Source: Muribaculaceae bacterium (lineage in GTDB: Bacteria > Bacteroidota > Bacteroidia > Bacteroidales > Muribaculaceae). Taken from it: DNA of 42,266 nt. Shown piece by piece: positions 1-7,409 of this stretch. Under the pieces are notes generated by a model. It worked only from the letters and a program-made list of their open reading frames with translations, was not told the DNA's origin and made no database searches. A program made the position numbers and the translations under genes. Within the stretch, counting starts at the first letter, position 1; every line of letters starts with the position of its first letter. The DNA is taken from the NCBI GenBank assembly GCA_017940245.1, contig JAGAYZ010000064.1:1-42266 (forward strand). The letters are read 5' to 3'.

Positions 1-102
1 GCCGAGTCCCTAAACGCCAAGATAAAGAACTTCAGGGCGCAGGTAAGGGGCGTAGTCGACACCAAGTTCTTCCTCTACAGAGTCTCTCTCATCTTTGGCT
101 GA
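1..102 (+). mobile_element. ISL3-family transposase, C-terminal end (partial)
   Basis: The window opens inside a reading frame that encodes 33 residues and stops with TGA. The peptide begins AESLNAKIKNFRAQ and ends FFLYRVSLIFG, which matches the well conserved C-terminus of DDE transposases of the ISL3 (IS204/IS1001/IS1096/IS1165) family, including the catalytic-region Glu followed by SxNAKIKxFR. The rest of the element lies outside the window, so its completeness cannot be judged. It reads directly towards a PIN-toxin fragment in another frame, so this insertion probably removed the 5' part of that gene. The terminal inverted repeat could not be identified because the other end is missing. 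Confidence 0.8.
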
Positions 103-425
103 ACAGTGTCACCCAAACACAGGTTTTTGCAGGTGACCCAGAAATTATTAGAGAATACATTGATGTTCTGAATCGCCCGATATTTCGTTTTAGCCCATCC
201 TTGGTCCAGCGTTTTATAGAAGCGTGGACCGAGTTGGGTGTTAATGCGTTGCGCATTCATAGTAATGAATATTTTCCCGATTCAAGCGATGCTGTTTTTT
301 ATGAAATAACGCTTTCAAAACGAGGTGCCTATTTGGTGACAGGTAACAAAAAACATTTTCCGCAGTCGCCCATTGTGGTGTTGCCCGCTGAAATGCTTAC
401 CATCATGGGTGAGATGGCTCAATGA
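103..425 (+). pseudogene. PIN-domain toxin, 5'-truncated remnant
   Basis: A frame open from before the IS junction to the stop encodes a PIN-like C-terminal part: a segment ending EYIDVLNRPIFRF, then PDSSDAVFYE and LVTGNKKHFP, and finally VVLPAEML. These match the second half of single-domain PIN toxins of the 'putative toxin-antitoxin system toxin component, PIN family' group. The expected start (M-x-V-hydrophobic-D-T-N-V-L with the first metal-binding Asp) is absent, and the recognisable part begins within about 30 nt of the transposase stop. The only in-frame start is a TTG at 201, which would give 74 residues. I read it as a gene cut by the IS element and inactive, since a PIN nuclease needs its first Asp. 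No antitoxin gene is visible. Confidence 0.7.
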
Positions 426-443
426 AAACCACTCAATAAGCGG

Positions 444-1805
444 TTACTTGGTCATGTGGCGGGTGTAGGTCTGCTCGCCCCACGTGATGGCGTCGTAGAG
501 CAGGCGTGCCAGGCGGTGACCACCACGGAAGTTGATGTGGGTGTAGTCGAGATTGGCCTCGTGGTTCTGCACCATGCTCACGATACTGCCCTGCCCGCCC
601 ATGGCGGTGTAGAGGTTCCAGAAGGCTACGCGCGTGTCGTAGGCCATCTGCTGCTGCACGTTGATGAGGCTGAGCACGCCACGCAGGGTGCGATAACTGC
701 CGCCCGACTTTTGCTCACGGTCGCCCACACTCACGATGAGGAACCCGGTGCTGGGCATGGCAGCCTTCATGTGCTCGATAGCGTCGGTCATGGCCTTGCG
801 ATAGCTGGCAAATTCACTGGCCTGTTTCCCGGCCACGTTCAGGCCATACATGACGATGACCAAGTCGTAGTGCCGCACCTGGTCGAGATCGGCCAGCATC
901 TTCTGGCTCACCTGGCGCAGGTGCAATCCGCTGGCCGAGCGCAGGGCGAAGTTGTCGACCACCACGCCGCTCTCGGTTTCCATCGATGCACCCAGATAGA
1001 CCATTCCGCCGGCGGGGCGGTCGATGGTCCAGCGCACACGTCCCATGCGTCCCGTGACGGTGAGCATGCCCACGTTGCCGGCAGCCGATGCCGTGAAGTA
1101 TTGTTCATTACCGCCGTTGATGCGTGCTCGCACACCCGCCGACCCTGTCCCGGCAAAGTAGAACGACGACGTGGTGCAGGTGTCGAGCAGGCTCAAGTAG
1201 TTTTTCACACCGCTCAGTTCCACATAGGCACCATTGCCGGCCGTGAAGTAATGACCGGTGAGGTTGGCCCAAGTGGTGGAGTAGCCGTGGTGCTCGTTGG
1301 CACTGTATTCAGTCCAGCCGCGAGCCACTTGGCGCACACTGCGCCGGAATCCCGGGTTCTGCGAGCTGGCCGGCACAAATCCCGCACCGCTGCCGCCATA
1401 GTGGCGTTGCAGCAGTTCGCGCAGGTCGGCCGTGAAGATGTCGCCCTCGATGTAGGAGTCGCCCAGCACGGCGATGCGCACGGGCCGTCCCAGCTCGTTG
1501 CGTCGCATGAGGGCATCGTAGAGCGGTGTCATGCCACGGTCGGTGGTGTCGCTCATGTCGTTGATACAAGTGATGCCTGCTTTGCATGTGTCGGCATAGG
1601 CTTTAGCCGCTTGCGCTTTGGCCGGAACCGAGTCGAGTTGTTCGCTCTCGTTGTCCACACTGTCGGGACGCAGGTCGGCCAGCAAGTCGATGCGACGCAT
1701 CTGCCAGTCACCCACCTTGACGGCAGGTAACCAGTAAAGTCCCAGCAGTGCCAGCACCGTGACCAGCACCACCCAAACTACCGAATGTAAGTAGCCCCTT
1801 TTCAA
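444..1805 (-). CDS. SGNH/GDSL-hydrolase-like membrane-anchored protein
   Basis: This 453-residue protein has an N-terminal membrane anchor (about residues 8-27) and an exported SGNH-like domain. Block I is visible as VLGDSYIEGD (Ser117) and block V as DYTHINFRGG (Asp420, His423), which gives the Ser-Asp-His set of GDSL esterases. A YGLN segment may be the block III Asn. In Bacteroidota such proteins are often encoded beside MBOAT acyltransferases and may act on acylated cell-envelope glycans, but no MBOAT gene is visible here and the substrate is unknown. The start is a TTG because the codon before it is a stop and the next Met is residue 36. An AT-rich repeat touches the start codon. It is convergent with the PIN remnant. 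Confidence 0.7.
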   Translation of the reverse strand: MKRGYLHSVVWVVLVTVLALLGLYWLPAVKVGDWQMRRIDLLADLRPDSVDNESEQLDSVPAKAQAAKAYADTCKAGITCINDMSDTTDRGMTPLYDALMRRNELGRPVRIAVLGDSYIEGDIFTADLRELLQRHYGGSGAGFVPASSQNPGFRRSVRQVARGWTEYSANEHHGYSTTWANLTGHYFTAGNGAYVELSGVKNYLSLLDTCTTSSFYFAGTGSAGVRARINGGNEQYFTASAAGNVGMLTVTGRMGRVRWTIDRPAGGMVYLGASMETESGVVVDNFALRSASGLHLRQVSQKMLADLDQVRHYDLVIVMYGLNVAGKQASEFASYRKAMTDAIEHMKAAMPSTGFLIVSVGDREQKSGGSYRTLRGVLSLINVQQQMAYDTRVAFWNLYTAMGGQGSIVSMVQNHEANLDYTHINFRGGHRLARLLYDAITWGEQTYTRHMTK

Positions 1806-1867
1806 TTATGAATTAAGAATTATGAATTAAGAATTAACAATGAATAATTAATAATGAATAATTAATT
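1803..1867. repeat. AT-rich dispersed repeat, left side of S23 gene
   Basis: The segment is built from variants of AATTATGAATTAAGAATTA followed by AATGAATAATTAATAATG. Its last 29 nt (1839-1867) are the reverse complement of 2266-2294 at 27 of 29 positions, so the four-helix-bundle gene sits between inverted AT-rich arms. The repeat overlaps the stop of that gene and touches the TTG start of the SGNH gene. Confidence 0.7.
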
Positions 1868-2227
1868 CTGAGCCGAGTTCTTTGATGTTTTGATGATTGA
1901 AGTCAAGAGTTTGACGATTTCATTACAATCACCGGTCATACTTTCGAATTGCTTGTCATTTAGATAGCCGGTTTCATGCAATAATTCCAGCCAATATTGT
2001 GTCTCACTGGCTTCTTTTAGTGCAGTGGTCATCTTAAAAGTGAAATCGGATTTTGAATAACCATAGACGGCTTCTCTCACATTTGCACCGATACTGGTTC
2101 CGCTGCGCAGAACTTGTTCAGCTAAAGCATATATTCGCTTTGAGCCAAGGTATTGATATAAATTGATGATGCGAACGGCAAAAGCCTTTGATTTACTTGC
2201 AATAGAATTACTGTCAAGTTCTTTCAT
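1862..2227 (-). CDS. Four-helix bundle protein (S23 / rRNA intervening-sequence family)
   Basis: The 121-residue product matches the four-helix bundle family (TIGR02436, the 'S23' proteins first seen in 23S rRNA intervening sequences). Typical marks are FAVRIINLYQYL, LAEQVLRSGTSIGANVREA, a basic-aromatic helix, and ALKEASETQYWLELL. The length is normal for the family. Members form homopentamers; their function is not established. Here the gene stands alone between deoC and the SGNH gene, bracketed by AT-rich inverted repeats, and is richer in A+T than both neighbours, which suggests an inserted unit. No promoter is evident. Confidence 0.88.
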   Translation of the reverse strand: MKELDSNSIASKSKAFAVRIINLYQYLGSKRIYALAEQVLRSGTSIGANVREAVYGYSKSDFTFKMTTALKEASETQYWLELLHETGYLNDKQFESMTGDCNEIVKLLTSIIKTSKNSAQN

Positions 2228-2255
2228 GACTCAAAAGACGAGGTGCGCAGAGTCT

Positions 2256-2295
2256 AATTATTAATTATTAATTATTCATTATTAATTATTAATTA
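2256..2295. repeat. AT-rich repeat, right side of S23 gene
   Basis: About 40 nt made only of A and T except for one C, built from TTAATTATTAATT and ATTCATT. Positions 2266-2294 pair with 1839-1867 (27/29). It ends on the deoC stop codon. Confidence 0.7.
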
Positions 2296-3237
2296 GAAAG
2301 GCTTCTCGGTGCTGCCAGTGAAAGATTGGAACAGGGCGTTGGCCAGGCTGCTGGCACCGATGCGGAATCGCTCGTTGGTGAGCCACTCCTCGCCCAGCAC
2401 TTCCTTGACGATGGTGTAGTATTTCACTGCGTCTTCGGTGGTGCGAATACCACCTGATGCCTTGAATCCTACCACATTGCCTGTGCGCTGATAGAATTCC
2501 TTGATGCACTGGCACATCACGTATGCGGCCTCGAGCGAAGCGCCTGGATAGCCCTTGCCGGTGCTGGTCTTGATGAAGTCGGCACCCGAGTACATGGCCA
2601 GGATGCTGGCGCGGCGAATGGCTTCGGGTGTCTTGAGCAGTCCGGTTTCCAAAATCACCTTCAGGTGGCGGTCGCGCAGCACCTCTTTGAGCTCGGCAAT
2701 CTCATCGCAGAGCTCTTCCCAAGCTTCATCACGGAAGTAGCCCACATTGAGCACCACATCCACCTCATCGGCCCCATCCTGCACGGCAAGTGCCGTTTCG
2801 GCAATCTTGGTCTCCAGGTGAGCCTGCGACGACGGGAAGCACGCGCTGCACACGGCGATGTTCACATCGCTCACTTCGAGTTGGGCACGGGCAATCTGTG
2901 CAAAATTGCTATACACGCACACGGCAGCCACGTTCTTGAATTGCGGATACTGGTTGTCGAAGTCGTTTACGCGTTGCACAAATCGGGCAACACTGCCCTC
3001 GCTGTCGTCGGTGTTGAGCGTGGTCAGGTCTACACAGTTGAGCAAGAACTGGTAAACCTGTTCGTTGTCGTTCTCGGCCAGATGGTCGGTCAGAATGTGG
3101 TCGATAGCTGCAGCAATTTCGGCCTCATCGATGGTTACCTCGCTGTGATTGACAACGGTTTCATATTTACTCTCGTGATGGTGGTGGTCATGACCGCAAT
3201 CGCAGTGGTCATGCTCGTGGTCGTGATGGTTGTGCAT
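2293..3237 (-). CDS. deoC: Deoxyribose-phosphate aldolase with histidine-rich N-terminus
   Basis: DeoC cleaves 2-deoxyribose 5-phosphate into glyceraldehyde 3-phosphate and acetaldehyde in deoxynucleoside breakdown. The 314-residue protein shows the class I aldolase motifs: DEVDVVLNVG (Asp160), VILETGLL, the Schiff-base lysine in FIKTSTGKG (Lys223), and the partner lysine in GFKASGG (Lys259). Residues 1-24 are unusual: 11 of 24 are His, with two Cys in HCDCGH. No Met follows before the conserved KYET segment, so the extension is likely translated. A -7 box TACCTTTG (minus strand, 3269-3276) lies 31 nt upstream of the start. Confidence 0.95.
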   Translation of the reverse strand: MHNHHDHEHDHCDCGHDHHHHESKYETVVNHSEVTIDEAEIAAAIDHILTDHLAENDNEQVYQFLLNCVDLTTLNTDDSEGSVARFVQRVNDFDNQYPQFKNVAAVCVYSNFAQIARAQLEVSDVNIAVCSACFPSSQAHLETKIAETALAVQDGADEVDVVLNVGYFRDEAWEELCDEIAELKEVLRDRHLKVILETGLLKTPEAIRRASILAMYSGADFIKTSTGKGYPGASLEAAYVMCQCIKEFYQRTGNVVGFKASGGIRTTEDAVKYYTIVKEVLGEEWLTNERFRIGASSLANALFQSFTGSTEKPF

Positions 3238-3268
3238 AATATTCTAAGACTAAAAGATTTTCAGGCTG

Positions 3269-3276
3269 CAAAGGTA
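3269..3276 (-). promoter_or_regulatory. Bacteroidota -7 box upstream of deoC
   Basis: On the minus strand the sequence reads TACCTTTG, a full match to TAnnTTTG. No TTTG is found 19-20 nt further upstream; that position is taken by the AT-rich repeat. Confidence 0.5.
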
Positions 3277-3320
3277 CGAATTAATGATGAATAAAGAATG
3301 ATGAATGATGAATTATTTGA
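3277..3320. repeat. AT-rich dispersed repeat upstream of deoC
   Basis: GAATGATGAATGATGAATT followed by ATTTGACTT, a degenerate member of the AATTATGAATTAAGAATTA family also seen at 1803, 6533 and 22445. It abuts the -7 box of deoC. Confidence 0.5.
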
Positions 3321-3360
3321 CTTGGACATTCACATCTGCGACATCCTGGAGCGTCACGCT

Positions 3361-3415
3361 GGATAAAAAGAATGCCGAAGAGGGTGTGTCATTACGGCGA
3401 CACATGCTCTTCGGC
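3361..3415 (-). terminator. Rho-independent terminator after the lipoprotein gene
   Basis: Nine bases GCCGAAGAG (3374-3382) pair with CTCTTCGGC (3407-3415), then after a 2-nt internal loop six more pairs (3385-3390 with 3399-3404) close an 8-nt loop. On the minus strand the stem is followed by ATTCTTTTTATCC. It lies 34 nt past the stop of the lipoprotein gene and closes the SDR-ribF-upp-lipoprotein run. Confidence 0.85.
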
Positions 3416-3448
3416 GTGTGGGTATCGGCACGGGGTGCCGTTACGGGG

Positions 3449-3970
3449 TCAGAATACAGGAGTGTAGGGCGATGGGGTGCCGTCCTTGGTCAGTCGGTAG
3501 CCATAGCTCTTCTCTTTGTTGCTCTTGAGCCACTGCACCACGGTGGCCTTATCGCCCGTCTTGCTCATCATGGTCTGCTGGTTGTTGTACTTGAACGACT
3601 CTTTGTCGAGCGACATGCTCATGTAGCCGTCAACAGTGATTTCATAATTGGCCTCGGCTAATTTGGCGATGTCTTCATCGTCTTTAGGCTCGGCCACAAT
3701 TTTATAGGCCAGTTCTGCCGGGAACTTGGTGGTGGTGATGGTCTTTTTCCACTCGGTTCCGCTGGTCATGACATCGTTTTTGTTCTCGCCATTAGTGCCC
3801 TTGTAGTAGATGTTGACGTGCTTGACCATCTTGAAGAAGTCGGGGCTGAATTTGATGGTATATTCGGCCGTTGCTGTGACTTGTGTCTTAGGCTCGTCGT
3901 CGCTGCCGCATGCAGAGAAAGTGAGCAGGCAACAAATGAGTGTTGCCAAGAGGATAAAATTCTTTTTCAT
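3449..3970 (-). CDS. Small lipoprotein of unknown function
   Basis: The 173-residue product has a lipoprotein signal peptide with lipobox FSAC and is followed by GSDDEP, an acidic patch after the Cys of the kind that directs Bacteroidota lipoproteins to the cell surface. The rest looks like a beta-rich domain with alternating polar and hydrophobic residues; I recognise no family. It begins 30 nt after upp, in the same orientation, and is followed by a strong terminator, so it may be the last gene of the ribF-upp operon. A link to pyrimidine or flavin metabolism cannot be claimed from position alone. Confidence 0.75.
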   Translation of the reverse strand: MKKNFILLATLICCLLTFSACGSDDEPKTQVTATAEYTIKFSPDFFKMVKHVNIYYKGTNGENKNDVMTSGTEWKKTITTTKFPAELAYKIVAEPKDDEDIAKLAEANYEITVDGYMSMSLDKESFKYNNQQTMMSKTGDKATVVQWLKSNKEKSYGYRLTKDGTPSPYTPVF

Positions 3971-4000
3971 TGTAGTAGGAAATTATATAATGATAATACG

Positions 4001-4696
4001 TTATTTGGACATGATTGCTGAATCGCGGGTCTTGTCCCAGTCTATTTTCTGTCCGTAGAGCAGGTCGCCGGCATCGCCCAGTCCTGGCACGATGTAGCTG
4101 TGACTGTTGAGCTGATGATCGGTGTCGCACGTCCACACGGTGGTGCGGTCGGCCGGCAGAATGGTCTTGATGAAGTCAATGGCCTGGTCGGTGGCAATCA
4201 CGCAAGCCACGTGCACATGACTGGGGGTGCCACGCGTGAGCAGGGCGTGGAAAGCTGTTTCCAGCGATGATCCGGTAGCCAGCATGGGGTCGGCGATGAC
4301 CAGTGTCTTGCCCTCGATGCTGGGGCATGCCATGTACTCTACATGGATGTCAAACTCGTCGCTGCCGGGGCGATATTTGCGAAACGCACTCACGAAAGCA
4401 TTCTCGGCATTGTCGAAGTAATTGAGAAAACCCTCGTGAAAAGGTAACCCGGCGCGCAAGATGGTGGCAAGAACCACAGGAGAGGCCAGCTTGTGTGTGG
4501 TGGCCATGCCTAGCGGCGTGGGTGTCTCAATGGCCTCATAGGTCAGTGTCTTGCTCATTTCATAGGCCACGATTTGCCCCAGGCGCTTGACGTTGGTGCG
4601 AAAGCGCATGCGGTCTTGTTGAATGTCTTTGTGGCGCAATTCGCTCATATACTGGCTCACCAGCGAGTGCTGGTCGCAGAGGTTGATAATTTCCAT
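4001..4696 (-). CDS. upp: Uracil phosphoribosyltransferase
   Basis: Upp makes UMP from uracil and PRPP in pyrimidine salvage. The 231-residue protein carries the PRPP loop as VIADPMLATGSS (Asp136 to Ser144) and the uracil-binding C-terminal segment YIVPGLGDAGD. RAGLPF, near residue 81, is the conserved flexible-loop region. Length is slightly above the usual 208-216 residues. It starts 5 nt after the ribF stop, so the two are likely cotranscribed. The PRPP loop ends GSS rather than the more common GGS, a mild change. Confidence 0.95.
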   Translation of the reverse strand: MEIINLCDQHSLVSQYMSELRHKDIQQDRMRFRTNVKRLGQIVAYEMSKTLTYEAIETPTPLGMATTHKLASPVVLATILRAGLPFHEGFLNYFDNAENAFVSAFRKYRPGSDEFDIHVEYMACPSIEGKTLVIADPMLATGSSLETAFHALLTRGTPSHVHVACVIATDQAIDFIKTILPADRTTVWTCDTDHQLNSHSYIVPGLGDAGDLLYGQKIDWDKTRDSAIMSK

Positions 4697-4701
4697 GTGT
4701 G

Positions 4702-5643
4702 TTATTGTTTTTCGTTGATATACTTGGTTAAGACCGCCCGACTTTTCTCACGGTCGCGGGTGAGTTGCTCGCGCAATTCGTCTATGCTTCCCAGTTTGAA
4801 CTCCAGTCGCAGGAATCCTATGAATTCCAGTGTGATGTCGCAACCGTATATGTCGCTGTCGAAGTCGAAAATATTGACTTCCACCGAGAGTTGGGGTCCA
4901 TTGTCGAGAGTGGGGCGAGTGCCCACGTTCACCATGCCCTGCAGGCATTGTCCCTGCACATGCACCAGTACGGCATAAGCACCCTTATGGGGCAAGATGA
5001 TGTCGGAATCAATCTGGCCCACGTTGGCAGTGGGGAATCCTATTCCACGGCCATTGTGAAAACCGTGCACCACTTTGCCGTGGAGTCTGTAGGGTCGGTC
5101 CATGCAGTTCATGGCATCGGTAACCTTACCGGCGGCAATGAGCCCGCGCACGATAGTCGAGCTCACAGGCGCAAATTCGCCCAGGTATTCAGGTGCTTTA
5201 AGTACCGTTACGCCCACTTGCGAGCCCAGTGTGGCATAGTCAGCTAGTGTGCTCGGAGCATCATGGCCAAATCGGTGATTATATCCCACGATGAGAGTGG
5301 TCACTCCGTAGTGGTCGTGCAGCAGTTGCAGAAACTGGCAAGCAGTGGTGGCCGCCGTGTCGCGGGTGAAAGGCATCACCAGCAGCTCATCGGGTTGGAG
5401 AGCGGCGATAGCCTGGATGCGGTCGTCGAGCGTCTGCAGCATCTTGAGCGAGGACTGCTCGTTGAGCACACGCTGCGGGTGCCGGTCGAAGGTGATTACC
5501 ATGGAGTGCAGTCCGGTGCGTGCCGCCTCGTTGCGCAGGGCGGCAATGAGGGTGGCATGACCCAGATGCACGCCGTCGAACATGCCGATGGTGGCCACTC
5601 GGCTGGCTGCCGGCATCACCTCGTTACAGTTTACTAATCGCAT
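4702..5643 (-). CDS. ribF: Bifunctional riboflavin kinase / FAD synthetase
   Basis: RibF converts riboflavin to FMN and then FAD. The N-terminal nucleotidyltransferase half shows FDGVHLGH (residues 22-29) and GYNHRFG (120-126). The C-terminal kinase half shows GRGIGFPTANV, with the flavokinase signature at 202-208. The 313 residues are normal for the two-domain enzyme. Its start overlaps the end of the SDR gene by 20 nt, and upp follows after 5 nt, which supports translational coupling in one operon. Confidence 0.95.
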   Translation of the reverse strand: MRLVNCNEVMPAASRVATIGMFDGVHLGHATLIAALRNEAARTGLHSMVITFDRHPQRVLNEQSSLKMLQTLDDRIQAIAALQPDELLVMPFTRDTAATTACQFLQLLHDHYGVTTLIVGYNHRFGHDAPSTLADYATLGSQVGVTVLKAPEYLGEFAPVSSTIVRGLIAAGKVTDAMNCMDRPYRLHGKVVHGFHNGRGIGFPTANVGQIDSDIILPHKGAYAVLVHVQGQCLQGMVNVGTRPTLDNGPQLSVEVNIFDFDSDIYGCDITLEFIGFLRLEFKLGSIDELREQLTRDREKSRAVLTKYINEKQ

Positions 5644-6496
5644 CGGCAGGCAGGTGTTTCTTGAGGATGCGCATCGTGTCGTTGCACAGCTTGATGAACA
5701 CGTCGCGGTTTTTGAGCATCGACGATGTCTTGATTTGCTTGTCGTGACCTTCGAAGATGAATCCGGTGTCGTTCGACTCCAGCGCGCGCATGGTGGGAAT
5801 CACTCCGCTTTCGGGGTCGGGCAGGGGTTTGACCAGGTAATCGGCTGCGCGGTCGAGCCAGTTGTGCAGTGCTAGCACACCGGTCTTGATCACACCGGGA
5901 TTCACGCAGTTCACGTTCACGCGACCGGTCTTCATCACCGTAGACATGTAGATGGAAAACAGCGTGAGCGCCAGTTTGCTCTGTGCATAGGCCCCTATCT
6001 GTGTGAAGTGCGACACTGCGGGAAATTCATAAGGCAGCGACACAAGCCGGCGCGAGATGGAGGTCGACAGGATGATGCGTCCGCCGTCGGCCATCAGTGG
6101 ATAGGCAAGCATAGAAATGAGCGCGGTGCTCAAGAAGTTTACCTGGATGGTGTGTTCATAGCCATCGGGTGATATTTTGCTGTGGCGGGGCAGCGTGCTT
6201 GCATTGTTGACCAGTGCTGCAATGGGTCGGTTCAGGGTCTTGAATCGTTCGATAAAATCCTTTACCTGATCAAATGAACTCAGCACCAGTTGCATGGCCT
6301 GCAGGTCGCGGTTGCCCGTTGAGGCCCTAAGCGACTGAGCGTAGCGCTCGGCTTTTTCCACATTGCGGCATGCCAGCAGCACGGGTTTGCCCTGCTCGGC
6401 CAGTCGGCGGGTGATGAGTGAGCCCATGCTGTCGGTGGCTCCGGTCACGATATAGATGGGTTGAGCTTGAGGCTCAGAGATGTTTGTGTCGGTCAT
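5624..6496 (-). CDS. Short-chain dehydrogenase/reductase
   Basis: A 290-residue classical SDR with a Rossmann fold. Seen in order: the nucleotide loop TGATDSMG (18-25), the NNAS motif (97-100; NNAG in most members), a Ser-rich active-site strand (144-146), and the catalytic YAQSK (Tyr170, Lys174). CRN at 43-45 suggests NADPH preference. It resembles the retinol dehydrogenase/WWOX-like branch, but the substrate is unknown. It is first in the run with ribF and upp, with a -7 box TAACTTTG 28 nt upstream. Confidence 0.88.
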   Translation of the reverse strand: MTDTNISEPQAQPIYIVTGATDSMGSLITRRLAEQGKPVLLACRNVEKAERYAQSLRASTGNRDLQAMQLVLSSFDQVKDFIERFKTLNRPIAALVNNASTLPRHSKISPDGYEHTIQVNFLSTALISMLAYPLMADGGRIILSTSISRRLVSLPYEFPAVSHFTQIGAYAQSKLALTLFSIYMSTVMKTGRVNVNCVNPGVIKTGVLALHNWLDRAADYLVKPLPDPESGVIPTMRALESNDTGFIFEGHDKQIKTSSMLKNRDVFIKLCNDTMRILKKHLPADAISKL

Positions 6497-6524
6497 AACA
6501 ATACATGATTAGTTTCTCAAATGG

Positions 6525-6532
6525 CAAAGTTA
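6525..6532 (-). promoter_or_regulatory. Bacteroidota -7 box for the SDR-ribF-upp operon
   Basis: On the minus strand the box reads TAACTTTG, a full TAnnTTTG match, 28 nt from the ATG. The -33 position carries no TTTG and is occupied by the AT-rich repeat. Confidence 0.55.
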
Positions 6533-6585
6533 CGTATTAATTGTGAATTAAGAATTATGAATTAGGAATTATTTGATTCAGTAAT
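6533..6585. repeat. AT-rich dispersed repeat upstream of the SDR gene
   Basis: Contains GAATTAAGAATTATGAATTA then GGAATTATTTGATTC and GTAATG. The copy at 22445 has nearly the same order, ending ATTATTTGACTC and GTAATT. Both abut a -7 box. Confidence 0.65.
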
Positions 6586-6599
6586 GCCATTGAGTCGGT

Positions 6600-7397
6600 T
6601 TACACGTAGTGGATGGCGGCTTTGCGAGTGATGCGCCATGCGCCTTGCTCGAGGACGGCTTCGCCGGGCATGTCGGTGACGATGCGTGTCTTGCCGGTGG
6701 AGAGCTGGATGCTGTCGCCGCTGCAAGCGCGGGTAAGGTTGTCGGTGGGCATCATCAGTGCGAAGCGATGCACATCGGCATTGTCGATAACGGTAAATGT
6801 GCCGTGCACTCCATCGGCGGTAGTGAGCTCAAAAATAGAGTTGCCCAGTTCAAAGTGTTCGCTGGGGCGTGTGAAGCAGTCTTGAGCGTCGGGCTTGGCC
6901 AGGTAGATGGTGCGCGGCTCCTGTGGCCTGTGTGCCGAAGACGGCATCGCAGAGCGGGTTGTACTGCGCTGTTGAGTCTCGGTGTGGCGAGTAGCTTTCG
7001 GCTCGCGCGACTGCATTGCCCGCAGCGCATTCAATTCACGGGCGCTTTCCTGTGCCAATTGACGCAACGATTCGTTGGTTTCATCCAGGGCGGCCAGGTA
7101 CTGTTCACGCAGTTCAATCACTTCTCGCCGTGTGAGAAATGCCATCACGCCGGCGCCGATGGCCAGTAGGGCGGCGATGCCGCATGCCATCGCCAGCCAT
7201 CCCATCCCTGAGCCGGCCGACTTTACCGGAGTCTCCTGCACAGTGGCTTCGCTGGCCGTGGCGGTGACGCTGGGAATCTCTTCCACTTGCACGCTATCGG
7301 TCATCGCCATGGTGTCGTTCTCCCATTGTAAACTGTCTTGTGCTGTGGCGCAAAGGGCCATCGCGCACAACAGCGGCAATATTCTCTTTGTTTTCAT
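6600..7397 (-). CDS. Membrane-anchored coiled-coil protein, last gene of tubulin/actin-like cluster
   Basis: I do not recognise a family. The 265 residues comprise a signal peptide (to about Ala19), an acidic/Thr-rich stretch, a transmembrane segment near 66-88 (GWLAMACGIAALLAIGAGV), a heptad-rich coiled coil at about 91-128, a basic linker, and a C-terminal domain (about 160-265) that looks beta-rich and ends in AIHYV. It starts 12 nt after the actin/Hsp70-like gene and is the last gene of the run. The likely topology is two soluble parts either side of one membrane span, so it could tether the cytoplasmic NTPases to the envelope; that is inference. Confidence 0.65.
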   Translation of the reverse strand: MKTKRILPLLCAMALCATAQDSLQWENDTMAMTDSVQVEEIPSVTATASEATVQETPVKSAGSGMGWLAMACGIAALLAIGAGVMAFLTRREVIELREQYLAALDETNESLRQLAQESARELNALRAMQSREPKATRHTETQQRSTTRSAMPSSAHRPQEPRTIYLAKPDAQDCFTRPSEHFELGNSIFELTTADGVHGTFTVIDNADVHRFALMMPTDNLTRACSGDSIQLSTGKTRIVTDMPGEAVLEQGAWRITRKAAIHYV

Positions 7398-7409
7398 AGG
7401 TCTATCATT

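Noticed and set aside
456-1730. Long plus-strand open frame (424 codons) opposite the SGNH gene
   Set aside because: It is antisense to a gene with clear motifs, is rich in His, Val and Gly as expected for the reverse of GC-rich coding DNA, and shows no domain.
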